A DNA stretch of 64,000 bases from Phil1 sp964612925 (GCA_964612925.1 CAZTFU010000005.1:25717-89716), one strand, 5' to 3'; numbered from the stretch's first letter, positions 9,140-18,455 are shown. Notes: a model not told the origin generated them from the sequence alone. A program made the numbers and translations.

Positions 9140-9229
9140 TCAGATAATCTAATACATTATATTAGATGTTGGCAAAACTGTTAATCAAATGTGTACTTGC
9201 TATACACATCACGAGAAAGGAGAGTAAAT

Positions 9230-9922
9230 ATGAAGCAGATTCTTAGGGCGAACATATACGGTGATTCGATAATGAAGGGCACCGTGCTTGACAACGGCTA
9301 CCGTTACCATGCCATAATGAACCGTTATCTGTCCACGCTGTACGAGCGGTTCGGCATAGAGGCCGAAAACCGTGCCCGGTTCGGCATAACCGTGCAGCGC
9401 GGGCATAGTATTCTTCGGCGCGATATAGCCGAGGGGATGGATTGTGAGCTTGCACTTGTTGAATTTGGCGGAAACGACAGCAATTTCCATTGGAATGAAA
9501 TCAGTCTGTTCCCTCAGCGCGAGCATTTGCCTTTTACAAGCATGGCCGATTTTGTGGATAACCTTGCCGCCATGGTTGATGAATTAAGGCTTCAAAACGT
9601 ACAGCCCATAATGATGACATTGCCGCCGATAGATCCTCAGCGTTATTTCGATTTTATAATAAGGAACGGCAACAGCCGCGAGAACATACTCACATGGCTC
9701 GGCAGTGTGCAGAAGATATATGACGTACATAGTTCGTATTCATCTGCCGCGGCAAGCGTAGCCAAATCGAAAAGCGTTCCTCTCGTTGATGTAAGGGCGG
9801 CCTTCCCACGCAATGATACACTCGGAGAATATGTCTGTATAGACGGTATTCACCCAAACGAAAAGGGCTATAGGCTTATAGCGGACGTGTTTGCCTCATT
9901 TTTTGAAAAAGCACTTGCGTAG
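9230..9922 (+). CDS. SGNH/GDSL-family hydrolase
   Basis: 230 aa, predicted esterase or acylhydrolase of the SGNH fold. Block I is IYGDSIMKG (nucleophile Ser near residue 10), block III is GGNDSN and block V is DGIHPNEKGY with the catalytic Asp and His. ATG 9230 is chosen over an upstream GTG (9191) because AAAGGAGAG lies just before it. There is no signal peptide, so it should be cytoplasmic. Substrate unknown. It stands alone with its own promoter. Confidence 0.85.
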   Translation: MKQILRANIYGDSIMKGTVLDNGYRYHAIMNRYLSTLYERFGIEAENRARFGITVQRGHSILRRDIAEGMDCELALVEFGGNDSNFHWNEISLFPQREHLPFTSMADFVDNLAAMVDELRLQNVQPIMMTLPPIDPQRYFDFIIRNGNSRENILTWLGSVQKIYDVHSSYSSAAASVAKSKSVPLVDVRAAFPRNDTLGEYVCIDGIHPNEKGYRLIADVFASFFEKALA

Positions 9923-10023
9923 CAAATAAGCATTTTCCATTCTTTGCCGCATATCGGTCGGGCCGTTTTTTGCCATACTATTTGAGTAGTAAATCGTCAG
10001 CAAAAACGAAAGGCGGCAAAACA

Positions 10024-11688
10024 ATGGAAATAGTTATATGGATAGCGGCACAGGCTGCCGTATTCGGAGCAATATGGTGGTTTGTTTCATCGCGCAATGC
10101 AAAGGCTCAACCAAAGCCAAAGCGCAAGGCAGTTGAGCGCGCGCGGGATGAGACCGCCGAATTAAAACAGTTGAAGGCGCTCCGTGCGCAGTCTTTGAAC
10201 ATGCCGTTAAGTGAAAAGGCCCGTCCTGTGCGCATGGAGGATATAATCGGTCAGCAGGAGGGCATACGCGCACTGCGAGCGGCAATGTGCGGTCCCAATC
10301 CCCAGCACGTTATAATATACGGTCCGCCGGGCATAGGCAAAACGTGCGCGGCAAGACTTGTGCTTGAGGAGGCCAAACGGCGTCCCGATTCTCCGTTCAA
10401 CGAGAACTCGAAATTCATAGAGCTTGATGCCACCTGTATCCGCTTTGACGAAAGGAGCATTGCGGACCCGCTTATAGGTTCGGTACATGACCCGATCTAT
10501 CAGGGCGCGGGTCAACTTGGGGCACAAGGTATACCGCAGCCAAAGGCGGGTGCCGTAACAAAGGCTCATTGCGGGGTGCTTTTTCTTGATGAAATAGGCG
10601 AACTGCACCCGATACAGATGAATAAGCTGCTGAAAGTACTTGAGGACAGGCGTGTGTTCTTTGACAGTGCATACTATTCGCCCGACAACCCCGCCATTCC
10701 CGCGCACATACATGATATCTTTGCACACGGTCTGCCCGCGGATTTCAGACTGATAGGTGCCACCACGCGAAGCCCCGAGGAGCTTCCAGCCGCACTGAGG
10801 TCACGCTGTGTTGAACTTTTCTTTGACCCGTTGGGGCAGCAGGAGCTGGAGGCCATAGCAAGCGGTGCCGCTGCAAGGATAGGCTTTGAAACGGATTCCG
10901 ATGCGATAAGCGAATGTGCGCGTTACAGCGGCGGCGGCAGGGATGCGGTGAACATGATTCAGCTTGCATCTGGTGCGGCACTTGACGAAGGGCGCGGCAC
11001 GATAACCATTGATGATATACGTTGGGTGGCACGCACATGCCACCATTCGCCACGTGTTCAGGGCAAAATTCGCCGTGAAAGCACCGCAGGGGTCTGTGCG
11101 GGGCTTGCCGTGTCGGGGAGCGGCACGGGCGTGAGCATAGAAATAGAATGCACGGCACGGCGCGTAGCCCATGGGCAGGGCAAACTGAGGCTGCTCGGCA
11201 TGGTCGAGGAAGAAGAAATAGATCTTCGTTCAAGAAAACTAAAGCGAAAGGGCACGGCACTTGCAAGTGCGCAAAACGTAATGTTGTGCTTTACATCCCG
11301 TTTTGGGTTGGACATGAACGATTATGACGTTACATTCAATGTGCCGGGCGGCATCCCAATGGACGGGCCAAGCGCGGGCATAGCCCTATCCGTTGCACTG
11401 ATGAGTGCAATCACCTTAAAACCGCCCATTCCGATGCTTGCAATGACGGGAGAAATAACGTCACGCGGCGAGGTTAAAAGTGTTGGCGGCGTGCGGGAAA
11501 AGCTTGCCGCCGGCATTGAAGCGGGTGCGCAAACGCTTATAATCCCCAAGACCAATTATGAAGCCGATTTTGCCAATCTTAATGCAAGTATACTGACCGT
11601 ATCCGACATTACGGACGTTATGCGCATATCATTTGGGCTAAGCGCACAGGAGGAATGGATAGACGGCGTTATACCCTTACTTGCATGA
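10024..11688 (+). CDS. lonB: LonB-type (sporulation) ATP-dependent protease
   Basis: 554 aa, very close in length to Bacillus subtilis LonB (about 552 aa). An N-terminal membrane segment (residues 2-20) is followed by a basic linker, an AAA+ domain with Walker A GPPGIGKT near residue 100, LFLDEIGEL as Walker B, and a Lon protease domain with the Ser of DGPSAG near 449 and the Lys of REKLAAG near 492. It lacks the N-terminal substrate domain of LonA. ATG 10024 is preferred over TTG 9970 because AAAGGCGG precedes it and the protein then begins with the membrane helix. LonB is forespore-expressed in B. subtilis; no sigma-F site was assigned here. Confidence 0.93.
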   Translation: MEIVIWIAAQAAVFGAIWWFVSSRNAKAQPKPKRKAVERARDETAELKQLKALRAQSLNMPLSEKARPVRMEDIIGQQEGIRALRAAMCGPNPQHVIIYGPPGIGKTCAARLVLEEAKRRPDSPFNENSKFIELDATCIRFDERSIADPLIGSVHDPIYQGAGQLGAQGIPQPKAGAVTKAHCGVLFLDEIGELHPIQMNKLLKVLEDRRVFFDSAYYSPDNPAIPAHIHDIFAHGLPADFRLIGATTRSPEELPAALRSRCVELFFDPLGQQELEAIASGAAARIGFETDSDAISECARYSGGGRDAVNMIQLASGAALDEGRGTITIDDIRWVARTCHHSPRVQGKIRRESTAGVCAGLAVSGSGTGVSIEIECTARRVAHGQGKLRLLGMVEEEEIDLRSRKLKRKGTALASAQNVMLCFTSRFGLDMNDYDVTFNVPGGIPMDGPSAGIALSVALMSAITLKPPIPMLAMTGEITSRGEVKSVGGVREKLAAGIEAGAQTLIIPKTNYEADFANLNASILTVSDITDVMRISFGLSAQEEWIDGVIPLLA

Positions 11689-11694
11689 TAAAAT

Positions 11695-11747
11695 AAAGGC
11701 CGCATGAGTGGGAAAGCATTGCTTTCGTCTCACGCGGCCTTATTTTG
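11695..11747 (+). terminator. Terminator of lonB
   Basis: Long hairpin with arms AAGGCCGCATGAG and CTCACGCGGCCTT followed by ATTTTGTT, directly after the lonB stop. Confidence 0.75.
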
Positions 11748-11771
11748 TTCTTTATTCCGAACCATAAGCCC

Positions 11772-12238
11772 GTCGAAAAAGCAGGGTTGTTAAGGCCAGC
11801 TGAAATAGTAAACACCCGCCTAAAAAGGCACTGTTTAGCCAATCACTTCGTTACTCGGGTCTCGTCATACGGTCCTGTATGGCTTCGCCCTCGTGCCTTG
11901 TGCTTAGCACAAACATTGCTCTTTTTAGGTGCTAAGCAGTTTTGCGGTAGATATTTTGTGCCGTGACGAAGAAAAAGCGCAGCAAGATACCGGGGCGTAT
12001 CTTCGAGCATTTTTCTAAAGTCAAGGTGCAAAATAGCACCTCAAAACCGTATGTTTATTATTCCAGATGGCCTTAGGGGCGGCAGCCCCTTAAACCAATT
12101 CCGGCTTTGACGACATGTGCGTCAAAACGGATGAAAACCTATAGGTTTTCGTACTTTGCGAGTTTTGCCGCCCGCGAACGAATGTGAGAGGCAAAACTCG
12201 AGAAAACTCGAAAAAGTGGCAGCTGCCACTTTTTCGAC
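11772..12238 (-). repeat. Family B palindromic element, copy 1, interrupted by a family A element
   Basis: Read on the minus strand it begins at 12238 with GTCGAAAAAGTGGC and ends at 11772 with the inverted form, GTCGAAAAAGCAGGG on the plus strand. After removing the inserted family A element (11793-12073) it is about 186 bp. It contains a 28-bp perfect palindrome centred near 12222 that acts as a terminator-like hairpin 10 bp after the tldE stop, then the short palindromes AACCTATAGGTT, TTGACGCACATGTCGTCAA and AAGGGGCTGCCGCCCCT. Sister copies are at 22088-22277 and 60454-60642. Confidence 0.85.
11793..12073 (-). mobile_element. Family A MITE-like element, copy 1 (diverged ends)
   Basis: 281-bp element in inverted orientation relative to the other two copies. 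The terminal inverted repeats start AGGCCAGCTGAAATA on the left and, inverted, AGGCCATCTGGAATA on the right. TA flanks both ends, consistent with a 2-bp target duplication. The body is about 90 percent similar by eye to copies 2 and 3. It has no conserved open frame, so it is presumably mobilised in trans. It is inserted inside family B. Confidence 0.85.
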
Positions 12239-12248
12239 ACTTTGCCTT

Positions 12249-13520
12249 TTATTTTCCCGATACATTTACGTTCGGTATGCGCACGGCAAACGGCCCTTCA
12301 TAATAAGCATCCGAATACCTATCGACAGAGAATGTAAGCTTGCCCTGCTTATCAAACATGCTGCCATTTATACTGCCGCCCGTGAGCAGTTTCACACCTT
12401 CTTCATCATAAAGATACGCAAGGCGTATTTCACCGCCGAAGTGGCCGCTCATCGGATCCATTTGAAAATCGGAGAACGAAACGGGATAAAGACAGCCCTT
12501 TTTCATTTGGTCGAATGCTACCGTGCCGTTGTCTACCCTTACGCGGGAATAGTCGCCCGTGGGCTCTATGTCAAGGTAGCGGCAGAAGCGCGTTGAACCG
12601 TATATGCACTGCACTATGCCGCCTTTAAGAAGTGCAAGATCCTTCATGGGAATACCCTCATCCGAATAGGGCAGGCTTGGCACAAGGGTAAGGTTTATGG
12701 CCTCACCTCCGTCAAGTTCTCCCTGTGCGGCGGTGCCGACCTCCCAATCCGAATAATGCGGATATACCATTGATGCGTGTGCGCGGCGGGTATAAAGCTG
12801 CATCAGCGTTGCCATGTGTTCTCCGCTCAAAACCACGTCATAGGTTCCTGCGGCGGGGCAATCGTGCGCATGAGCGCGGTCGCAAACGGCATCAAGCGCA
12901 TGCTTTACCTTTTCGCTTAATGCGGCCGTGTCAAGATCGTCATAGGAGAAGGAGAAATACTGTTCAACATCCTGCGGTTGCTTTGCCTGTGCAACAAATT
13001 CGCCGCTGCAACCGTACTTTACGAATGAAACATCCGTACCGGCAGATGTGAATATGCTCATTTTTGTGCGCTTTATGAACACCTCCGCGCTGTTCAGCCA
13101 AGCATCCTGCCGTGAATCAGGCGCAAAGAGCGCACTTGCCATAAGCTCCGCCGCCGAAGCAAGGGTATACTCGGCAAGTGAAGAGGGCATTTCCTTTTCG
13201 TCCTCCTTGGTGCCCGCATAAAGCTCATAGTACGGGTTTTTAACATAGCCCGCGGCAGTGTATGCATCGCTGAGCGCATCGGTAACCTCATCCGCATCCG
13301 CACCCGAGAACAAAAGTACCGTGCTGTTGCCGCGGAATTTCACGCCGTCCTGTTCAAAAACGTTGTAAACGGTAACGCTGTATTCATGTGCATCCTTTAT
13401 GCGGCGCATATCAAGCCTTTTCTTTATAAAGAAAAGCTCAGCAGAGGATCTATGTGTTTCGGTTATGCTGTATTCGTTTATATTCAGCGCATCAAGCGCA
13501 TTGAGTATTGCCTGTTTCAT
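12249..13520 (-). CDS. tldE: TldE/PmbA-family metalloprotease subunit
   Basis: 423 aa. It resembles the non-catalytic partner of the TldD/TldE heterodimer, which degrades unfolded peptides and matures some ribosomal peptides in other bacteria. The TldD zinc motif is absent, as expected of TldE. A central NGTVAFDQMKKG stretch and the C-terminal domain with SVDRYSDAYYEGPFAVRIPNVNVSGK fit the family only loosely, so the assignment rests partly on pairing with tldD 12 bp upstream. The family B hairpin begins about 10 bp after its stop and probably terminates the operon. Confidence 0.75.
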   Translation of the reverse strand: MKQAILNALDALNINEYSITETHRSSAELFFIKKRLDMRRIKDAHEYSVTVYNVFEQDGVKFRGNSTVLLFSGADADEVTDALSDAYTAAGYVKNPYYELYAGTKEDEKEMPSSLAEYTLASAAELMASALFAPDSRQDAWLNSAEVFIKRTKMSIFTSAGTDVSFVKYGCSGEFVAQAKQPQDVEQYFSFSYDDLDTAALSEKVKHALDAVCDRAHAHDCPAAGTYDVVLSGEHMATLMQLYTRRAHASMVYPHYSDWEVGTAAQGELDGGEAINLTLVPSLPYSDEGIPMKDLALLKGGIVQCIYGSTRFCRYLDIEPTGDYSRVRVDNGTVAFDQMKKGCLYPVSFSDFQMDPMSGHFGGEIRLAYLYDEEGVKLLTGGSINGSMFDKQGKLTFSVDRYSDAYYEGPFAVRIPNVNVSGK

Positions 13521-13532
13521 TGCTTTTTCTCC

Positions 13533-14960
13533 TTAACCCAAGCGTATTTTTGCCTTTATATACGGGCCGCCGTCGGATACCTTTACCCATTCCTTATATC
13601 CCTTGCCACAGAAGCCTCCGCCCGCAAGGAATACATTTTCACTCATCATGGATATCGATTTCAAAAGATCGGGCACATAACCCGTAAGCACTATCGGGGA
13701 GAATATTCTGCCCGTAAGCTTGCCGTCCTTTATTTCGCGCGCAATGGATACCATGCACTGTATGCCCCAGTTTTTGGGATCTTCCATGCCGCTACTGGGT
13801 TCCTGAAGCAGAAAACCGTACTTTACGGATGCTATCATATCCTCAAGCTTATCCTTGCCGCCTTCAAAGAAGGTATTCGTCATGCGCGTATACGCCTTGC
13901 GTTCAAAGCTTTCGCGGCGGCCGTTGCCCGTGGGCGCGGTGCCGAGTGCTTCCGCGGAGCGAATATCGCTTATGCCGGTTTGAAGTATGCCATGATCTAT
14001 TATTATCGTATCGTGCGCCAAGGAGCCTTCATCATCGAAGAAATAGCTGCCCGTTTGGTTGCCCACCGCCGCACCGTCATGCATGGTGACAAGCTCGCTT
14101 GCCACCTGCTTGCCGACATAGCTTTTTGCAAGTGCCCTATCTTTGACAAACATATCCATCTCCACGCCATGGCCGAATGCTTCATGCACTATCATGCCCG
14201 TAACATCGGGATCGCATATGCATTCGTATTCGCCGGGTACCATGGGTTCCGAGTCAAGCAGTTCTATTGCCGTTTTTGCCGTGCGCTCAACGTGTTCATC
14301 GAGAGTTGAAAGCAGCTCCGCACCGCCCTGTATACTGCAACCGTGATGCGACTGCTTTATCTCCTGCCCCTTACGCGCTATGCCGAGCAGTACGCCCGAT
14401 GTCCAAAGAAGGTCCTGCATAAGGTCACGATTTTTTGAAAGAAACAGCTTGTGTATTTCCTGATATGAGCAGGCCGCATAGAAATCCACCATGCGTTCGT
14501 CATACGCCATGCCCTTTTCGCGCAGTGCAGTAAGGCGATCAAGTATTTCCTTGTCCCCAAGCTCACGCGGGTGAAGTTCATATTCGCTTGCCGCCTCAAA
14601 GCACGCCTTTTCATCCGCGGGAATGCCCTTTTCCATAAAGCTTGCCCCATTTGGCAGCACGCTCAGTTCTCGCATGGCATTGCCTATTGCGGAAACGATA
14701 TTGGGCATATCGTCCTTGCTTATATCGCTGAATGAGTATTCCCCATAACCGTTTTTATCCATCACGCGCACAACAAAGCCGCGCCGTGTAAGCATACCAT
14801 CCTGAGATGCTCCCGCTCCTCGTCCCGAAACATTATATGTTTTTGCCGAACAATCTTGGCCGAGTATGCTTGCATATTCATATTCTTTTTGCAACGCATT
14901 CAGCAGTTCCTTTAACAGCGGCTTCTTCTGCTGTAAAAAAGGGCTTGGTGAAACCTTCAT
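13533..14960 (-). CDS. tldD: TldD-family zinc metalloprotease
   Basis: 475 aa. The zinc site HEAFGH (H259, E260, H264) and the downstream motifs HDGAAVGNQTGSYFFDDEG and GNGRRESFERKAYTRMTNTF are the TldD hallmarks. The C-terminal FLAGGGFCGKG brings another conserved block. ATG 14960 is chosen over 15017 because GGGAGGTAAACGGT lies just before it. It is cotranscribed with tldE and divergent from the Y-family polymerase gene; their -10 boxes form an inverted pair. Confidence 0.92.
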   Translation of the reverse strand: MKVSPSPFLQQKKPLLKELLNALQKEYEYASILGQDCSAKTYNVSGRGAGASQDGMLTRRGFVVRVMDKNGYGEYSFSDISKDDMPNIVSAIGNAMRELSVLPNGASFMEKGIPADEKACFEAASEYELHPRELGDKEILDRLTALREKGMAYDERMVDFYAACSYQEIHKLFLSKNRDLMQDLLWTSGVLLGIARKGQEIKQSHHGCSIQGGAELLSTLDEHVERTAKTAIELLDSEPMVPGEYECICDPDVTGMIVHEAFGHGVEMDMFVKDRALAKSYVGKQVASELVTMHDGAAVGNQTGSYFFDDEGSLAHDTIIIDHGILQTGISDIRSAEALGTAPTGNGRRESFERKAYTRMTNTFFEGGKDKLEDMIASVKYGFLLQEPSSGMEDPKNWGIQCMVSIAREIKDGKLTGRIFSPIVLTGYVPDLLKSISMMSENVFLAGGGFCGKGYKEWVKVSDGGPYIKAKIRLG

Positions 14961-14993
14961 ACCGTTTACCTCCCATAGGTTTATTTGTATTTC

Positions 14994-15055
14994 AGTATAC
15001 CATATTCCGCCGCACAAATAAAGCTATGGCGCAAACGGAATATGTGTGGTATACT
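14994..15055. promoter_or_regulatory. Divergent promoter region tldD / Y-family polymerase
   Basis: An imperfect inverted repeat places TATACT -10 boxes on both strands: 14999-14994 (minus, toward tldD, with TTTATT at -35) and 15050-15055 (plus, an extended -10 TGGTATACT with no good -35). Confidence 0.55.
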
Positions 15056-15060
15056 TAATG

Positions 15061-15074
15061 CAAACATATGTTCT
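15061..15074 (+). promoter_or_regulatory. LexA-type SOS box
   Basis: CAAACATATGTTCT matches the Bacillus LexA consensus CGAACATATGTTCG at 12 of 14 positions. It overlaps the predicted transcription start, where bound LexA would block the Y-family polymerase gene. Confidence 0.75.
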
Positions 15075-15095
15075 GCGCATGAAAGGAGCACGGCC

Positions 15096-16607
15096 GTGAG
15101 CGGAAAAACCTATATAGCCATAGATCTGAAATCATTCTTCGCATCGGTCGAATGCGTTGAACGCGGTCTTGATCCGTTGACCACAAACCTTGTTGTTGCG
15201 GACGAAAGCCGCACGGAGAAAACGATATGTCTTGCGGTATCGCCGTCTCTTAAAGCTTATGGTATAGGCGGCAGGGCAAGGCTTTTTGAGGTAGTATCCC
15301 GCATGAAGGAGGTAAACGCCCTAAGGCGCATGAGTGCACCGAATAAACGGTTTAGCGGAAGCTCAAGCAATGCGCTCGAGCTTAACGCCGACCCGATGCT
15401 TGAGGCGGATTACATTATTGCCCCGCCGCATATGAGCCGCTATATGCGCTACAGTACCCGTGCGTACAACATATATCTTAAATACATAGCACCCGATGAT
15501 ATACACGTTTATTCTATAGACGAGGTGTTTATAGACGCTACGCCGTACCTTGTAAAATACGGCATTACGGCAAGGAAGCTTGCCATGCGGCTGATACTTG
15601 ACGTGCTTGGTTCAACCGGCGTTACGGCAACGGCAGGCATAGGCACAAATATGTACCTTGCAAAGGTTGCGCTTGATATAGGTGCAAAGCATATCGAGCC
15701 CGATGCCAACGGTGTGCGCATAGCCGAGCTTGATGAGTTGTCATATAGGCGCACACTGTGGGATCATACTCCGATAACCGATTTTTGGCGCGTCGGTCGC
15801 GGATACGCACGGCGTCTCGACTCCGTTGGGCTTCACACCATGGGGGACATTGCGCGCTGTTCAATAGGCAAAGCGGATGAATATTATAATGAGGAGCTGT
15901 TATATAACCTTTTCGGAGTAAATGCGGAACTGCTCATTGACCATGCGTGGGGATGGGAAAGCTGCACCATTGCGGACATAAAGGCGTATACGCCCGATTC
16001 GCGCAGTATCAGCAGCGGTCAGGTATTACAGTGCCCGTATGATTTTGCAAAGGCGCGCATAGTCGTGCGTGAAATGGCCGAAAACATGGCACTTGAGCTT
16101 GTAGATAAGGGGCTTACCGCACGGCAGATAGCACTATATATAGGCTACGATACGGAAAATCTGAAGGACAAAAACCGCCGTGCCAATTATTCGGGGCAAA
16201 TAGTGAAGGATGTTTACGGCAGGGAAATACCAAAACAAGCACACGGCACGGTAAGTCTGGCTCGACCCACAGCAAGCACACGCCTTATAACCTCCGCCGT
16301 ACTCAGTATATTCGATAGGGTTGCGGACAAGGCATTGCTTGTGCGGCGATTAACGGTTGCGGCGCTCGGAATAGTAAGTGAAGCGACCATAAAGCAGCAC
16401 CCTCAAGCACAGCAGATGGACATGTTTACGGATCAACAGGCGCAGTTAAGTGCACAAGCGGAGCTTGAACGTGAAAGGCATGCTCAGCAGGCCATGCTTT
16501 CAATAAAAAAGCGATTCGGCAAGAATGCGATATTAAAGGGCATGAACCTTAAAGAGGGTGCAACCGCACGCGAACGCAATCATCAAATAGGGGGACACAG
16601 GGAATGA
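15096..16607 (+). CDS. Y-family translesion DNA polymerase (UvrX/DinB2-like)
   Basis: 503 aa. Error-prone polymerase that bypasses DNA lesions. The N-terminal metal site YIAIDLKSFFASVE (D10) and the second acidic motif YSIDEVFID near residue 140 are intact, followed by a helix-hairpin-helix part (VGRGYARRLDSVGLHTMGDIA) and the little-finger domain. The C-terminus is Gln-rich. GTG 15096 is chosen because AAAGGAG precedes it; the upstream in-frame extension has no family similarity. A LexA-type box and an overlapping YolD-like gene match the B. subtilis uvrX-yolD and yqjW-yqjX arrangement. Confidence 0.9.
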   Translation: MSGKTYIAIDLKSFFASVECVERGLDPLTTNLVVADESRTEKTICLAVSPSLKAYGIGGRARLFEVVSRMKEVNALRRMSAPNKRFSGSSSNALELNADPMLEADYIIAPPHMSRYMRYSTRAYNIYLKYIAPDDIHVYSIDEVFIDATPYLVKYGITARKLAMRLILDVLGSTGVTATAGIGTNMYLAKVALDIGAKHIEPDANGVRIAELDELSYRRTLWDHTPITDFWRVGRGYARRLDSVGLHTMGDIARCSIGKADEYYNEELLYNLFGVNAELLIDHAWGWESCTIADIKAYTPDSRSISSGQVLQCPYDFAKARIVVREMAENMALELVDKGLTARQIALYIGYDTENLKDKNRRANYSGQIVKDVYGREIPKQAHGTVSLARPTASTRLITSAVLSIFDRVADKALLVRRLTVAALGIVSEATIKQHPQAQQMDMFTDQQAQLSAQAELERERHAQQAMLSIKKRFGKNAILKGMNLKEGATARERNHQIGGHRE

Positions 16608-17026
16608 GCAATAAATATGATGACATGCTGCACATGCCGCACCATGTATCCGCAAGGCACCTGCCGATGAGCTCGAGTGAGCGAGCGGCGCAGTTTTCTC
16701 CCTTTGCGGCATTGAGTGGGTATGAGGCGGCACTTGACGAATCCGCCAGAGTAACTCAACAAAGAATAGAACTTGACGAGCAGGAAAAGGAGCGCATAAA
16801 TAAGGCTCTTGTTGTCATAAAGAAAAACATAGCCGCACGACCCATGCTTCACATAACCCATTTTGTGCCGGATGAATTAAAATGCGGCGGCACGTATACG
16901 GAAACAATGGCAGCGGTAAAGCGCGTGGATGAATACGGTTGTTTTCTTGTGCTGACAGACGGCAAAAGGATAGCACTGGATGACATTATCAATATAGAAG
17001 GAGATATATTGAAGAAAGCATATTGA
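16604..17026 (+). CDS. YolD-like protein
   Basis: 140 aa. YolD-like proteins accompany Y-family polymerases of the UvrX/YqjW group and are thought to assist translesion synthesis, rather as UmuD assists UmuC. It overlaps the polymerase stop by 4 bp. The middle holds a Glu/Lys-rich helix, and the end IALDDIINIEGDI matches the typical YolD-like closing beta strand and acidic motif. The N-terminal APMSS-type stretch LPMSSSERAAQFSPFAAL is conserved in Clostridia relatives as far as I recall. Expected to be SOS-induced with its partner. Confidence 0.8.
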   Translation: MSNKYDDMLHMPHHVSARHLPMSSSERAAQFSPFAALSGYEAALDESARVTQQRIELDEQEKERINKALVVIKKNIAARPMLHITHFVPDELKCGGTYTETMAAVKRVDEYGCFLVLTDGKRIALDDIINIEGDILKKAY

Positions 17027-17274
17027 CGCATTAGCTTTAATCGGAAGTATGGCTTCAATTCGGCAACTTCTGTATAAATATGATATTCTGCGGTATATAA
17101 AAGTTATGGTACTTGTTTCATAACAGCCCTGTTTTTCGCATTTTGACTGTTACCGATGGTTGTTCGGTGTATAATTCCATTTCGGAATAAAGAATTTCAT
17201 TCATAGGTATTGCTTTTTTCGACACGATGTTGTATCTTATAAAGAGCGTATAGAATACGTTTCATGGAGGATGC

Positions 17275-18300
17275 ATGGATAAGATTCGCCTTGGCCGCAC
17301 TGAGCTTATGGTAACGGCTTGTTCATTCGGTGCATTGCCGATTCAAAGGCGCAGCATTGATGACGCCGTTTCGTTGCTTCGCAAAGCCTATGACAGTGGC
17401 ATAAATTATTTTGACACCGCGAATATGTATTCCGACAGCGAATTGAAGCTTGGCTTTGCGCTAAGTGATGTTCGGCATGACATAATTATTTCCACAAAAT
17501 CGGGCGGCAAGGATAAGGCAACCGTTACGGCTCATATAGAAAATAGCCTTCGTGCGTTGAATACCGACTATATCGACCTGTTTCAGTTCCACAATCCGCC
17601 GACCATGCCCCTGCTTGATGATGATAACGGTCCCTTTGCCGCGGCACTTGAAGCCAAGCGCAAGGGCTATATCAGGCATATAGGCATAACCAACCACCGA
17701 CTGGATCTTGCCGAGCGTTGCATAGAAAGCGGACTTTTTGAAACGCTGCAATTTCCGTTCAGCTACATCGGCACAAAGGAAGAAATTGACCTTGCGCGCC
17801 GCTGTAAGGAAGCGGATATGGGCTTTATAGCAATGAAGGGTCTTGCAGGCGGACTGCTTAGTAATGCCAAGGCCTGCATGAACTTCATAAAGCAATATGA
17901 TAACGTTGTACCCATTTGGGGTATACAGACTGAAGAGGAATTGGACGAATGGTTGTCGCTTGAAAAAGCGGGTGACTTCGCCATCACGGATGAGATACGT
18001 TCTATAATAGAACGTGACCGTAGGGAACTTAGCGGGAACTTCTGCCGCAGCTGTGGCTATTGTCTCCCCTGCCCCGCCGGAATAGACATTCCGCAGGCGG
18101 CCCGCATGAGCCGATTACTGCGCCGTTCACCTTATCAGCCGTATATGAGCGATGGATGGTACAAAAAGATGCACCGCATAGACAATTGCCTTGGTTGCGG
18201 CGCGTGCGCATCCCGTTGTCCGTATGGATTGGATACGCCAAAGCTGCTAAAGGAAATGCTTGAGGATTACGAAACCTTCTATTCGGAGCATAAGAACTGA
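17275..18300 (+). CDS. Aldo/keto reductase with C-terminal 2[4Fe-4S] ferredoxin domain
   Basis: 341 aa. An NADPH-type TIM-barrel reductase domain (residues 1-240) carries FDTANMYSDSE, with the active-site Asp and Tyr, and STKSGGKD with the Lys. It is fused to a ferredoxin-like tail with CRSCGYCLPCPAG near 256 and CLGCGACASRCPYG near 305, each ending in the CP expected of [4Fe-4S] ligands. Such fusions are common in anaerobes and suggest electron exchange with iron-sulfur partners. The start is ATG 17275 with ATGGAGGATGC upstream. The 248 bp before it hold a possible TATAAT near 17170 but no convincing full promoter. Confidence 0.9.
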   Translation: MDKIRLGRTELMVTACSFGALPIQRRSIDDAVSLLRKAYDSGINYFDTANMYSDSELKLGFALSDVRHDIIISTKSGGKDKATVTAHIENSLRALNTDYIDLFQFHNPPTMPLLDDDNGPFAAALEAKRKGYIRHIGITNHRLDLAERCIESGLFETLQFPFSYIGTKEEIDLARRCKEADMGFIAMKGLAGGLLSNAKACMNFIKQYDNVVPIWGIQTEEELDEWLSLEKAGDFAITDEIRSIIERDRRELSGNFCRSCGYCLPCPAGIDIPQAARMSRLLRRSPYQPYMSDGWYKKMHRIDNCLGCGACASRCPYGLDTPKLLKEMLEDYETFYSEHKN

Positions 18301-18357
18301 CGTTGCCGGTCTCGCGCCTGCAGTGTGACCCCCCTCCCGCCGCAGGCAGTTTTCTGC

Positions 18358-18395
18358 ACGGAGCCGTTTTTACCGCAGAACGGCTCCGTTTTTTT
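18358..18395 (+). terminator. Terminator of aldo/keto reductase gene
   Basis: Eleven-bp stem ACGGAGCCGTT / AACGGCTCCGT followed by seven T. Confidence 0.9.
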
Positions 18396-18455
18396 ACTCT
18401 TTATTTTATGTGCGGATTCTGTTAAAATCTAACCGTTACCAAAACCGATAGGACA

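Noticed and set aside
11843..12031. Open frames of about 60 aa inside the family A copies
   Set aside because: The frames are not conserved in extent among the three copies, have no ribosome sites and arise from the repeat sequence.
12215..12245. 28-bp palindrome as an independent terminator of tldE only
   Set aside because: The same palindrome begins all three family B copies, so it is part of the repeat, although it may well terminate tldE.
17100..17175. TTGACT and TATAAT before the aldo/keto reductase as a promoter
   Set aside because: The spacing is 21 bp, too long for a normal SigA promoter; only the -10 may be real.
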